NCBI RefSeq assembly: GCF_018812025.1 | Contig: NC_063066.1 | Location: 10,516,882 to 10,580,881 of the forward strand | Reading direction: 5' to 3' | Length of the DNA: 64,000 bases | Origin: Megalobrama amblycephala | Taxonomy: Eukaryota; Chordata; Actinopteri; Cypriniformes; Xenocyprididae | In this document: positions 47,261 through 64,000 of the stretch, one piece after another | How positions within the stretch are numbered: the first letter of the stretch is position 1 | How the letters are laid out: the number at the start of each line of letters is the position of its first letter | Made by a program: the position numbers and the translations under genes | Notes under the pieces: generated by a model | The model's input: the letters and a program-made list of their open reading frames with translations, nothing else | What the model was told of the DNA's origin: nothing | Databases searched by the model: none

Positions 47261-49599
47261 TGATACTTTTTAAAGTTAAAAACAATTGTTGGAGCCTGTT
47301 TTCTTTTCTAACTAGGAAATATCACATATAATGTCTGACTCTGCATAACTCCATATTTCTCTGTGCACTCTATAAAGAGTCCAAGTCCCTAGTGGACTTC
47401 AGAAGTAGCCCCCTTGCATGTTCTTTCTACATTTACCCTGGGAGAAAGTGTGTGATGTTTATATAGTTGCCATGACGAGAGATGTCCTTTAGAGAGAGAC
47501 TGAGGAGGTGTTTAATGATCTTCACCACCCTCAGGTTTAGACAACCATTATAGCATCAGTCTCAAACATACACAAGCGCTTCTCTCTTCTCTGCAGGGTA
47601 ACCAATGATCATTGGCTGAGGACAAAAGAGGGTTTTTTTCAGCTTCAATACCACCCAGAAGCCTAATACCATCCTGATGATTACTACTGGAGCTGTTGAC
47701 AAAGAGATGATGTTCTCATGCTTATGATATGTCTTGAAGTCTATACATATCAGACCGGTTGCATTATTTAGGTTACATTTCTTCATTTGCCTCTTGAGAG
47801 ACACGCATTCTTAAACTTGGATATCAGATTCATGAGAAAACCAAACACAGCATGCAAAGAAAACAAGCACTCCTGAGAGATATCCATATGCGTAAACAAA
47901 TTATATTCATCCTATGTGGAAATGAAACAATGAGCTTCTATTGCTTGGAATTAAACTTGGACCATTATGGCCATCAATCATTAAATTTTCTCATATTCAC
48001 TACTCAAGTGCGTTTAAAAAGGTTAATGTCTTTGGCTTACAGTAAAACATATGGGAAGTGTTTGTGCAGTTTAAAAATGGCAATTAACATTGTTTATGTC
48101 ACAATTCCACATGCAAGTAATTCCCATAAAGCATGCTGTGAATCAACTCCATGACTTTAACAATGGCAAAATAATATCTTTTCAAATGCTCACATGCAAA
48201 CTATTAAACGCATTCAAAAGCTCTTCAATTGTATTAACGTGCCACCAAAAGTCTTGGTGAAACGCGCACCTACGCTATATGCCGTTTCATAGAGCGCATT
48301 TGGCTTTTGCTCCAGCAGCTCCGCAGCACATTTGTCTTCATCTGAGGCAGCTGCTGAGCTGTGTCTGGCGGACAGCTCCTATTCGTTCAGTTTGATGATT
48401 AAATAGATTTTGATTTGGCATGCTGCTGTGTAAACTTCCTGTGTGGCTAACCCTCGGGTCTGGCCTTGCCTCTGGGCCCCCCAAGAGGGCTGAGCGCCAT
48501 TGCAGTTACCATCCGTCCAAATTACCAGAGTTCAAAAATTCCTGTTTAACCCCCTCATTTCTCCAAGCATCTGGGTGTTCCTCCAGGTTGTTCTCCTGTT
48601 TTTCGCACCAGCCGGATTCCAGAGACTTTGTGAATATTAAACAGCACCGACTGCAGGAACGGCTCCCAAATGGGCAGCAGATGTTGTTCGAAGGCGAGGT
48701 GAGATTGTTTTGTCTCCAAATGGAGTTTGGATATTGCCAGTTGACAACACTTCACAGCAAGTTACCACTAAACATCATTGACCACAGTTTTCACCAAAAA
48801 CATAATGGTTACAGATGACTTTGACCTCATCAAACCCTTTTTTTGAATATTTACAAACCATATGGCAATTGCAAAAACCTCAGGGGTTGAGTGTAAGTAT
48901 CTTTTCATCTGTTGGTAATCACTGTAATCTCCATATGTTGTTAAAGTTCCTAAGGAACATTATCCTGCAGCTTTACTTTGGTAATAGGGGATATAGAGCC
49001 TGCCATAATCTCTTTTGTATGTGTCAGATAACATTATTTACTAAAAAAGTAGAGTGGTGCCAACTCATGCCAGCTTCAGCTGCCAAACTGAATACTAACA
49101 CTATAGTCAGTACAACCTCCTGGTTACCTGCTTGACCTGTCAGATCTGAGAGGAACCAGACCAGTATATGGAGTAAGATGAATGAGTAACTAGTGGAAAA
49201 TCATTTCAGAGTCTGTTTAAGATCCAGCAGCAGTCATACCTTCAGGCTAATGCTGTATCAAACTCAGCGAGACCAAAGAGAGGAAATGGCTTCGAAGGAT
49301 GAAGTAAGAAGCATGCAAACGCATTTTTAGGGATTTATACAATTCACATCCTGCTTTTCACTACATATAAATGCTGTGGTGATAAAAGCAGATGCTACAA
49401 GAAAGAGTTTATTTTTACATAGCACAGAATGATAATGTTTTATGTACATTCTAGATGTATTTATATTCATTATAAGACATGGGATCAGCCTAGAAATGCA
49501 TATTTTGGGGTTAAAAGGACAACTAAATATTCAAGCATGACACAAAGCAAAGCATTATGCGTAAACAAGCCTGGAAACACCTATAGTCTATGATGCATA
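47261..49599. other. Intergenic, no confirmed gene
   Basis: A 132-codon open plus-strand frame at 48420-48818 lacks recognisable motifs and splice context. I treat it as chance, or at most an uncharacterised candidate. Confidence 0.4.
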
Positions 49600-49859
49600 A
49601 AGGTGCAGTCACATTAGCGAAAGCAGGCAAAAAAAAAGTCATTGTCAATTGTCAATAGTGTAGCAATGTATGAAGCACAGATCACATAAATGTCACTTTC
49701 AAACCAAACACCTTTCTGTTGCAAAATCTATGTTGAGAAATTTTCTGGTCGCAAAAAATTCATAATCGCAAGCCTTTAGGATATTAACTAAAGTTTTAAT
49801 AATCGTTCTAATTAATAGGGATGTCCACACCACAGTGATAATAATAACGCCGAGGAACA

Positions 49860-50116
49860 GGGTTGCCAGGTACCCACGCAATTGCTACTCAACACTAGCC
49901 CAATCAAATTTCAGGGGGTCCCCTGGGAAAAAAATTGCGTTCTGGGGGGTAAGATATGCATTTTTGGTGGGGTTCCCCTGGTAAAATTCGCATTCCACAG
50001 GCTAAATATTATGTTATTTGGGGTCGCTTCAACCCGCGGGCATGAAAAACAACCTGCGGAAACAGTGTTAAAGTAGCCAAATTCCACTGGAAAACTGCGG
50101 ACTTGGCAACACTACT
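49860..50116. mobile_element. hAT-like MITE with 8 bp target duplication
   Basis: The ends GGGTTGCCAGGT and (inverted) AGTAGTGTTGCCAAGTCC resemble each other, and an identical 8-mer GAGGAACA flanks the insert at 49852-49859 and 50117-50124. An 8 bp duplication with CAG-GGTTGCC ends is typical of hAT elements. The surrounding 49600-50230 looks like an older repeat (AAAGGTGCAGTCACATTAGC at its left). Confidence 0.65.
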
Positions 50117-50379
50117 GAGGAACAATATGATTGGAATCGCTTTCACAATGATTTTTTTTTTTCAGCTGATGAACCAATCAGAATCCACCCGACTTTAAAG
50201 AACTTGAGCATTTAAAGCGACAGACGACAAAACTGCAGCGCTTGCTTATAACAAACAGGAAGTTATGGTCTGTTGGAAATTTACTCTTGAGAACCTGTCA
50301 AAGTCAGGCTCTAAAATCCATCCTGCTATGCCACACGAAAGAAGCACCTGGACAGAATCACTAATTGCAAACTCATTAA

Positions 50380-51059
50380 AGGTGGTAAAGAGGATGTTTT
50401 GTTTTATACATTTTTGCAATATCACTTGAAACTGTCTTTACTAAGTGATAAAAGACTATTTATTAGGTGCACTGAAAGGAATATTATTAATATACATCAT
50501 CTGTGCACGAGGTAGGGCCTTAAAAACATCAGCCAATCGTTTACGCGATCATCGCGTAAACGATTGGCCCTCTGGCTTGTCAATCACTGCCATTGTGAGA
50601 GACGTGCGCGGATTGGCCCTCTGGCTTGTCAATCACTGCCATGACGTTCCTTGTGAGAGACGCGCGGCTGCGCGCTCTAGTAACTTTCAACACTACATGC
50701 GTCGCATGCAATGTTTTTGTCAGGAGACAGGAGTAACAACTGCAGATTATGAGGTGAGTCCGACATAATGAATCCACTAAGTGTGTGCGCGGCTTAACGA
50801 TTGTAAGGCCGATTATGAATGTAAATTGATAACTTACTTATGACTGATCGCGCTCAAACGCGTCCAGTCATTTGCTTTCAGTCTGCGATTACAGTCGGTG
50901 TTCAAATTCCATGTGAAAGTATATAAATCTGCTTCAGGAGCAGGAAACTATCGCTGTATGTTGAGCACAGTCAGAATGTTTTAGCTAGTCGTAAAATGTG
51001 CATCATTTCAAACGCTCATTTCAAAAACTCAGTCGACGAAAACATCCTCTGTACCACCT
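50380..51059. mobile_element. TTAA-flanked MITE, AGGTGGTAAAGAGG family, copy 2
   Basis: Ends AGGTGGTAAAGAGGATG and (inverted) AGGTGGTACAGAGGATG lie between TTAA at 50376-50379 and 51060-51063. It shares the palindrome, the two GATTGGCCCTCTGGC units and the nested GCCGGGCACACA element with 3629-4432. Relative to copy 1 it lacks about 115 bp after 50998, which removes the right end of the nested unit. Confidence 0.8.
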
Positions 51060-51079
51060 TTAATCTTCAACATCCCAAT

Positions 51080-54000
51080 TGAATTTATGTCACAAAGATA
51101 TACAGAAAATAGACTGTCCTACCAAGGTGATGAGATTCTTTATCAAATGTGAACCAAAAAAAAAAAGATTTTGCACTGAGAATGAACATGAAAAAATAAA
51201 GAGAACCTTGAGTTAGAATGATTGTATTTGGTGTTCTCACTGTTAGTTTATATGCAGCTCCATGATCCTAGAAGAGAAGGTGAAAGAGTGACGCCTTCTT
51301 TCTTCGACAGGCAACATCTTGCAGATTCCCTGTAGCTAAGAGCAACCTCTGTAATTTATTATTTGTTCGGTTTTTATTAGGGAAAGGCTTTCTCAATTGA
51401 CTCTCACTTTTGTATATTTTCACAGTCGTTATTTTCTTTCTTTACTCTCCCCCCTCCCTGTCTTTGTTTATTTGCTGTAATAACATGCTTGGTCTCGTTT
51501 CCAGACACAGCATACGTGAACTTTAAAAATGAGTTTTCTCTTTCAAAGGGACTTTGATTATTTGTTCAGTCAGTCAGGTTGGGATAAAACAGCCAAGTGT
51601 GTCTATCATGAGGTGAACGCTGAACTGAATCACGAACTGCTCTCTAGTGAACATTACCTTAAATTCCTAATCCAATTTTTCATGACTGAAACAGCATGTT
51701 CTGTTTGGCTCAAATATCATAAGGTATTGCCAATGACTAGGTTGGATGCCATTTTTCATACATGTGAAATCCCCCGTAATATGTGAAAAACTGCTTTTTC
51801 AGCAAAATCACATTATTTGATTCTTTGGGTAAATCTAACATACTTGGGTCTTATTTCCCACCAAAATCAAACGAAAGAACCCAATTTTAGTACCACTGCA
51901 GTATCATTGCAAGCATAAAAAATACTGTATTAGAGCAATGATAATAATGAAAACCACTATTGAAAATATTTTGAATTATAAATAATAATAATAATAAAAA
52001 AAAGTTAACTTCCAAAAGAAAAACATTAAAACTCTGGATGCACTAAGCAGGGTAATGATCATTTTGGGAAGAAAATTTGCTTAATTATCATTAAAGTAAT
52101 GTGTCAGTGAAATTAATTAATCTTTATGGCCCTAAAAGGCTTTGTTTTGTCTATGCAAAATATAATTTCTCATTTTTTAATTTTTAATTATCTGACCTGG
52201 GTGCGAATCACCATCTTATTCTCAGTTTAAACCTTATTATTAACCTCAGTGTATTCATTCATACACCCAGGTTGGCCTTAACAATAACACTGTCCAACCA
52301 GACTCAGGTGTGAAAACGTTCATAAGCATTAGTATTAGTGAAGATTAGGAGCTGGTATTTAATCTTTGTTATTCATAGAAGTCTCTCCCTCGATCTTTGT
52401 CTCCATTTTCACTTCTCATCAAGGGCATCAGGATTAAAAGGCCAGGGGTGTCACTGACCGCTGACCCAAACCTCAGCTTTGATGACTGACCTCTACTGCC
52501 AAGTTGTCAAGGTCTGAAAGCTAAAAGGAAGACTGGCCTCTGACCTCTCAAAGTCACTGCTGGCCTACAAGGGGTTAATAGCCCCTCAAACCTCCCATAA
52601 GGGTCCACTGGGAGGGGTAAAATCTCCCATGCTAATACATCATGTCCAACCCTGCCATTATCATCAAAATAATTCTGTTAATGTTTTAAAGAAGAGTTGT
52701 TTCTGTATTAATCAGTTGTTTTTAGCCTGGATAGGTTGTGGTTTTTCAAATCGGGAAAATTGAAATTATGAAATTGTGTATAACGCACCCACCATCCTTA
52801 CGAAATTAGCATAATGTAGTGCAAATTGATTTAAAAAGGCATTGCCTGTGTTTAGGAAATATTTCATTGATCAAATTTAATATGAGGTCCATCAGCACGA
52901 GGTAAACAAATTAGCGAGTAACGAGAACACAATATTCATCACATTAGAGACAGAAACAAGCTGGAAAAAGATGCAAAACAATGTTCGTCGAATACGAAAA
53001 TGCCCAGCCAAATTTTCCTGTATGACCTTTTGATCCCCTCCTGCTGATGTCAGATCCTCCCCTCCCCTTTTCCATTGTCAAACCTCAGGAAAGGCCAGAA
53101 GCAAACGAAGCCAGCAGACCAGGCCCAGGGTCCCATACTTCATCAGAAGCACCCAAAAGGCTTTGGGGTGGGTGAGTGTATTTAAAGAGGGGGAGGTTCA
53201 GGGTGATCTGGTGCCCTTGGGCAACAAGAATGACTAAGTACCTCAGCAGTGAAAATAAGGGCCCCAAAGACAAAGTGACTTCCTCTCCTGCTGCCCATGT
53301 TTCATATCCACAGAATTAAAGGAGTCAGCTTGGCTGCACAGGTCAGTTCAGCCGCACCGCAGCCTTTACGGATGGGCTTCAATTCAACAGGAATTCAAGG
53401 GTCCTGGATAATCTTATCTAATCCATTATTAGCTGCATTTTTCATCTTAAATGCACAGATAACAAGCCTCTGATAGGGTTAATAGCACAGGGCGCTTACA
53501 AGTGAGGGTCAGTATGAAGATTGAAGGGCTTGCTGGGTAAAACTCCACAGCGCTCCACTCCAAGACTTCAAAGGTGGTGAAACGATATGGCACTTGACTG
53601 ACAGAAGGACGATTGCGGTCTCTTTCATGTCCATGTCGGCAGAAAACACTCCCATAGAGTTCAGAAGAAGAAAAAAAAGACTAAATGATTTTAAAGGCAA
53701 AGATTTATTTAAATGCTGTAAGTTGTTGCACAGAAGAGAGTCAGTACTGTATGTTCAATTAAAAACTAGCTGCAGATGATAAGGGATAAGCAAAAAGTCT
53801 AACAAGTCAATGAAAATGTGGAGCACTAGAGTTATTTGGGAAATTTAGTTACCTTATCTGTCAATATGTGTTTTTTATCCAATCAAAAGTCTATCTGTCA
53901 AAGTACACAACACAATGCATAATTACATATTTGAAGGAATACATTTTTAATGCATATGCTGGAAGGTCTCTTAGTCTGAATTACAAAACCAGACTGGTGA

Positions 54001-54187
54001 GACTTAAACATTTTAAAAAGACGAATTATTTCTGTAGTCAGATTGAAATCAAAATTTTAATGTAAATGTACTTATAGACAGATCTAAAACAGCTTTTGGA
54101 CAGAACAGGAAAGGTTAAAGGTAAAGTGAGTATCATCAGGCTCTATCTGCAGAGTGATAAAACTCTAAAGTGTGAATGAAACGTACA
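51080..54187. other. Intergenic, no gene seen
   Basis: Short AAT repeats lie at about 51982-51998. No splice-bounded exon or RNA gene was recognised. Confidence 0.45.
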
Positions 54188-54330
54188 CCACCATTCAAAA
54201 GTTTGAGGTTGGTAAGAGTTTTTTAATGTTTTTGAAAGAAGCCTCTAACTTTGATCAATTTAATGCATCCTTGCTGAATAAAAGTATTAATTTATTTTAA
54301 AAATAAATCTTACTGACCTCAAACTTTGTA
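54188..54330. repeat. Short internally deleted member of the AAGGCTGCATTTATTT family
   Basis: Ends CACCATTCAAAAGTTTGAGG and (inverted) TACAAAGTTTGAGGTCAGTA flank a 100 bp core with TTGATCAATTTAATGCATCC. Both termini are present, so this is a complete deletion derivative. Confidence 0.7.
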
Positions 54331-56028
54331 ACTATATAGTGTATGTTTGTTTATCAGTGATGGACTATGTAACTGCAAGCAGAAGATTCCTGTGCTGAAA
54401 ATCCCCCAACACTCCCACTGCTGCACAGATCCAGTGTTTCTTGAAGACCCCGGGTTACCTGCCACTGACCCGTTATCAATGAGCTTGCACAAACTCCCTG
54501 AAGTTCATCTGTCAGTGAAGGTTTACATCTGCTCAGAAGGTTAAGTGTGTCTGACAGCTGTTTTCTTTACTTTCTTGATTTGTGAGACTCATTGTTAAGG
54601 GTTGAACTTTATGTGGTTTTAGTGTTTCTTTGTGTTTGCTTCAGTCCAGAGAAGAGCATCACCTCTTCTCGCATCTTACAGGCAGCTCAGTCTCTCCACC
54701 TCTTCTTCAACCAAACCCCTGAAGGAGAGAAAAAAAACAAAAACAAATCAATCTGCCTTTATTTGACCCAAACCTTAGATTGAGCTTCCCACTTTCATCT
54801 GCATTAGTGAAAGTTAGGCTAACCATTTCACTGCTAACCAACCCGAATCTCAGCAGCTATGCTTCCATCCACCTATTTTTATGCACATTTTGGGATATCG
54901 CATAAAAAATGCTGGAAGGAAATGCCAAGATTCACATAAATTCTAAAAACGGGTATAAAATGTTATGAAGCAGATATATTTTTTATCCAATAAGAAAACA
55001 TGTGCATAAACTACGATGAAAACGCATGCATTTTTGCCTCAACAGAGGATATGATTGAATAACTGGCCTAACCAGTGGACCAATCACATTGCACAACATC
55101 TCAAACATTGGTTTGAATTCTAAAAATCCAAAGTCTGTCATCAAAATGATTTGGTTTAATCGCTCCTAAACACCAGGAAACACAGCTAGTGTCACAGGGT
55201 TCAATGTATCCCTGATCTAGGGATAATCTTAAGCAACTGTATATCATGGTGAAATGTCTGTCGAGAGGCCGGCACAGATGCTTGGATGAATGGTGTGCAG
55301 TCTGTACTGTTTTAAACTGGTAATGATGCTGAATGTGGCATCAGAGATGTTCGTCAACAACCGACATCTGGCAAAAACTGCATTTGGGATTTTTCACAAG
55401 CCAAATGGAAATGGAGATGGCAGCATGGTGTCATTAGGGGTTTGTCGAGCAGACAGCTCTCTAAATTCTGCAAGAACATACCAATAGCCAAGCCTTCATC
55501 TCTTATTCATCAAGGAAGAGAAAGCGGCAGTAATATGAATCTAGCATATTGAGGAAAATTAGTATATCTGATTGCTATGTACATGCTGGTCCAGAAGGCA
55601 CAGAGGTATGACATCAGCTGCATGGCCTGTCGACTAAGACAAAACCAGCTCTCTCTGTCCATTTTAATGAGCCTTTGTTTGTAAGTTGGTTGCTTCCTGA
55701 ACCTCTAGGGGCAGGAACCTCTATTTTAGGGGCATTTCAAGGGATTGAGGTTATGTTGTGCATGCGTCATCATGCCACATACATCAGAGGAGACAGGGAG
55801 TATTCCCAATCCGGTGATGCCATGAAAAGACACATGTTTAGGGAAGTAGGAAATTGCTTCATGCTTTCTACAACTGTAAGGGGATGTGTTTCCTGTGACC
55901 CATCTTGGCCTTAGGAATGAGGGCACTATTCTTAGGTATGTCTTCATCGTTCATTGTGTCACAGTCATTTACCCTGCAGTGCAATGACATAATTCTACAT
56001 ATATCCTTTATTATCTATTAAAATGCAT
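54331..56028. other. Intergenic, two exon-like stretches but no confirmed gene
   Basis: Open, splice-like blocks at about 54378-54515 and 54645-54735 are discussed as a finding. The remainder shows nothing recognisable. Confidence 0.35.
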
Positions 56029-56032
56029 TTAA

Positions 56033-56767
56033 AGGGGTCCTTGATTATGATTGCACTTTACATAAACAACATCTGCTAAGTTACGACACACTCAAAGTTC
56101 AATGCAAAGGGAGACATCTTCTTTTACAGAAATAATTTTTTAAGGATTACAACAAACAGCTGGTAGGGACTACAACAAGCTTCTTTCTGGGTTGGTGACA
56201 TCACAAACCCCCACATTTCCATAAACCCTGCCCCCGGGAACACACAACAAAGGGGGTGAGGCCATGTTGGGCTGCTTTAGAGAAGAGAAAGAGTTGTTGT
56301 GGTAGAGTGTTGTTGCCATGCCGTCATTTTACGTCGGACTGCTTCACAAACGAGGGTCAATTCAATGCTGGATTTGCACAAAAGATTAACATGACGGTAC
56401 ATGCTAGTCGATGAGTTGAATCAACTCCACAGCAACTACATAAATTTATCCACTAACCATTCAGAAACATCCAGATGCATTCTAAAAGTTTTAACTTCTT
56501 CCTGAGTCTCTCCATCAGTGTCCGACTCCGGTTTGAACAATGTAAGGCTGAACACCGTTACTGACAATCGTCATTTTGGCAGCGTGAGATTCTCCAGCTT
56601 TGTTGTTGTTGAGCAACCGAAGTGCGAGCTGTTAAAGCGCCTCTTCTGGAAAGGGGCAAATATACACCCAAATAGCTATAATAAATGATCTGTGGGGTAT
56701 TTTGAGCTGAAACTTAGACATATTCTGGGGACACCATAGACTTATAAAGTGGTATAATAGGTCCCCT
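56033..56767. mobile_element. TTAA-flanked MITE, AGGGGTCC family (735 bp)
   Basis: Ends AGGGGTCC and GGTCCCCT lie between TTAA at 56029-56032 and 56768-56771. A partial second copy is in apln intron 1 (24571-24945). The subterminal sequence near 56695-56740 (GAGCTGAAACTTAGACATAT) resembles, in inverted form, the left part of the element at 57272. Confidence 0.78.
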
Positions 56768-57088
56768 TTAAAAGAGGGTGGGATTATTTTATTTTTTATA
56801 TTTTATTATGTATGATTTATTTTAATTTTATTTCTATATTCATTTTTTGTCTTTACTCCATTATCATGATATTGATAATTTTATACTAATACTGTCTTAA
56901 ACTGCATAGAAAAACCCTGTCAATCAACCCTAGCATTGTGACAGTTTTTAGTACGAGTAGTTGTTGAGCCCACCCTCAATTATCGATGATACTCTCGTTT
57001 GTCCGTTTTATCATCCACCAAGGTAGAATCTAAAGTCTGATCACTCAGAAAAGTAGCAGCACAACTCTTTGCAACAAGCCGCATGATT

Positions 57089-58490
57089 TACACCACCATT
57101 CCAAAGTTTAGGGTAAGATATTTTTTAAATAAATTAATAGTTTTCAAAAGTGACTAAAGACATTAATGTCACAAAATTTTCCATTTCAAATTAATTCTGT
57201 TAATTTTAACTAGAATCCTGAAAAATATATCACGGTTTTCACAAAAATAATAAGCAGCGCAACTATTTTAAAGGTGCCATCGAACGTTTTTTTACAAGAT
57301 GTAATATAAGTCTAAGGTGTCCCCTGAATGTGTCTGTGAAGTTTCAGCTCAAAATACCCCATAGATTTTTTTAAATAAATTTTTTTAACTGCCTATTTTG
57401 AGGCATAATTAGAAATGCGCCGATTTAGGCTGCGGCCCCTTTAATTGCTCACGCTCTCCGCCCCCTCCCGAGCTCTCGACTCGATCAATGCATAAACAAA
57501 GTTCACACAGCTAATATAACGCTCAAAATGGATCTTTACAAAGTGTTCATCATGCAGCATGTTTAATCGCGTAAGTATGGTATTTATTTGGATGTTTACA
57601 TTTGATTCTGAATGAGTTTGAGGCTGTGCTCCGTGGCTAACGGCTAATGCTACACTGTTGGAGAGATAAAGAATGAAGTTGTTTATGAATTATACAGACT
57701 GCAAGTGTTTAATAATGAAAAGAGCAACGGCTCTTGTCTCCGTGAATACAGTAAGAAATGATGGTAACTTTAACCACATTTAACAGTACATTAGCAACAT
57801 GCTAACGAAACATTTAGAAAGACAATTCACAAATATCACTAAAAATATCATGTTATCATGGATCATGTCAGTTATTATTGCTCCATCTGCCATTTTTCGC
57901 TGTTGTCCTTGCTTGATTACCTAGTCTGATGATTCAGCTGTGCACAGATCCAGACATTAATACTGGCTGCCCTTGTGTAATGCCTCGATCATGGGCTGGC
58001 ATATGCAAATATTGGGGGCGTACATATTAATGATCCCGACTGTTACGTAACAGTCGGTGTTATGTTGAGATTTGCCTGTTCTTCGGAGGTCTTTTAAACA
58101 AATGAGATTTATATAAGAAGGAGGAAACAATGGAGTTTGAGACTCACTGTATGTCATTTCCATGTACTGAAGTCTTGTTATTCAACTATGCCAAGATAAA
58201 TTCAATTTTCAATTCGATGGCACCTTTAAGCTTTGATAATCAGCATATTAGAATGATTTCTGAAGGATTATGTGACACTGAAGACTGACGTAATGATGCT
58301 GAAAATTCAGCTTTGCATCACAGGAATAAATTACATTTTAAAATATATTCAAATAGATAAAGTTATTTCAAATTGTAATAATATTTCACAATATTAGCGT
58401 TTTGATCAAATAAATGCAGCCTTGGTGAGCATGAGAAAAAAAAAAAAATCTTACAAACCCCAATCCTTTCAACAGTAGTGTATCATGGTA
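57089..58490 (-). repeat. AAGGCTGCATTTATTT-family repeat, split by a nested MITE
   Basis: 57089-57271 carries CACCATTCCAAAGTTTAGGG to AATAAGCAGCGCAACT. 58230-58490 continues in register with GATAATCAGCATATTAGAAT, ACACTGAAGACTGACGTAAT and AAATGCAGCCTTGGTGAGCA. The 954 bp between is the nested element. Confidence 0.78.
57272..58225. mobile_element. TTAA-flanked MITE, AGGTGCCATCGAACG family (954 bp)
   Basis: Ends AGGTGCCATCGAACG and (inverted) AGGTGCCATCGAATTG are near identical, between TTAA at 57268-57271 and 58226-58229. It interrupts the repeat family described above. No coding frame of note. Confidence 0.82.
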
Positions 58491-58530
58491 ATGGATGAGC
58501 AATAGTGATAGTGATGACAACATGAATTAC

Positions 58531-63277
<4,747 letters not shown>

Positions 63278-64000
63278 CTAAAATGCAGGAAGGGTTTACA
63301 GATTCAGGTTTCTTGCATCTCTAAAGAAGAGTTACCACCCATCAAGCAGAGTTCTATAGAGAGCAGGCAGTGAAGATGAATCACTGATTATTCCCAGAAG
63401 AAAGAGGAGCAAATGAAGGCCCATCAGGTGAGCAGGTGCAACCAGTCAAAAATCAGCCTCCAATTACTGTTCCCCCCAAATCCCAATCAATATCAATTGT
63501 GAGTGAGACAATTGGACCTTGTGCGGCACTAATGAAACAAAGCACCAGACAGTTTTTGGCTCTGAGACCACCTGAGAGAGCAATGAATAGAAAGACGAAA
63601 TGAAAACAGCGAATGGTGGTAAAGGACGTGTTTGTGTGTGTGAGAACTGGTTTTTGTGTATGTACGACTGTTCGCACACTAGCAGGAGTTGTTCTTGGCC
63701 TGCTTATCTTACACCCACACACAAACACACTAGAAGACTGTTGAGCCTATAGAGGCTCTCCAGTGTCCTGGTGTAAAAGTGCTCTCTTCTCCTCTCCAGA
63801 CCCATTCTGCATAGAAGCCTGGGAAGTGCTCCAGAGCTCTGATTACCACCGCGACCCCAGTCAAGAGCAGCCACTCCTGGGGCAAACAGGGTCAGAGGGC
63901 ACTGGTGCTGTAGGATGACCTTTAGAGAGCCCTCACTCCTCAAACGACACAGAGGGGACAATAGTACTCTGTGCTAGATGTGGACAGAGCTCTCTGTCCC
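63278..64000 (-). other. Probable upstream intron of the filament gene, no further exon seen
   Basis: Two open minus-strand stretches occur (63453-63728 and 63704-63961), but neither has coiled-coil character or suitable splice sites. The next upstream exon is presumably beyond the window. Confidence 0.4.

Noticed and set aside
48420..48818. 132-codon plus-strand frame
   Set aside because: No recognisable domain, signal or splice context, and a plausible chance length. Conservation would be needed to revive it.

Overview
The window looks like a nuclear segment from a cyprinid fish (zebrafish, carp or goldfish group). Three things support this: a split vertebrate gene whose product is unmistakably preproapelin, very low coding density with introns of 4-14 kb, and a heavy load of short non-autonomous DNA transposons typical of cyprinids, above all the family whose ends read AGGGTTAGTTCACCC. 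The species cannot be fixed from the sequence alone.

Layout. 1-10,690 is intergenic and holds the 5' end of a Tc1-like element, a second decayed Tc1 transposase fragment and several MITEs. 10,691-about 33,660 is the apelin gene (apln, + strand). A CT/CA-rich leader is followed by coding exon 1 (signal peptide, 11,219-11,285), a 14.0 kb intron, coding exon 2 (prohormone and mature peptide, stop at 25,450), a 4.2 kb intron, and an inferred non-coding 3' UTR exon from 29,634. 33,700-58,500 is gene-poor and mostly transposon-derived, with several nested insertions. 58,531-64,000 carries three minus-strand exons of a divergent intermediate-filament gene covering the end of its rod domain. Its N-terminal exons lie beyond the right edge and its tail exons were not found. 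One of its introns holds a 750 bp AT/CA microsatellite tract that is the core of an inverted-repeat element.

The two genes have no obvious functional link. Apelin is a secreted peptide ligand of the apelin receptor (vascular and cardiac development, fluid balance); the other is a cytoskeletal filament subunit.

The most informative structure is in the repeats. At least eight different MITE families sit between TTAA tetranucleotides, and most begin AGG or AGY. For one insertion (46,262-47,033) the pre-insertion sequence can be read from the opposite arm of the host element, which shows directly that one TTAA became two. This is the signature of piggyBac-type transposition. No autonomous transposase for these families is in the window, and I found no CRISPR array, rRNA or tRNA gene. 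I found no convincing new gene system; the novelty lies in transposon biology and in the unusual filament gene.
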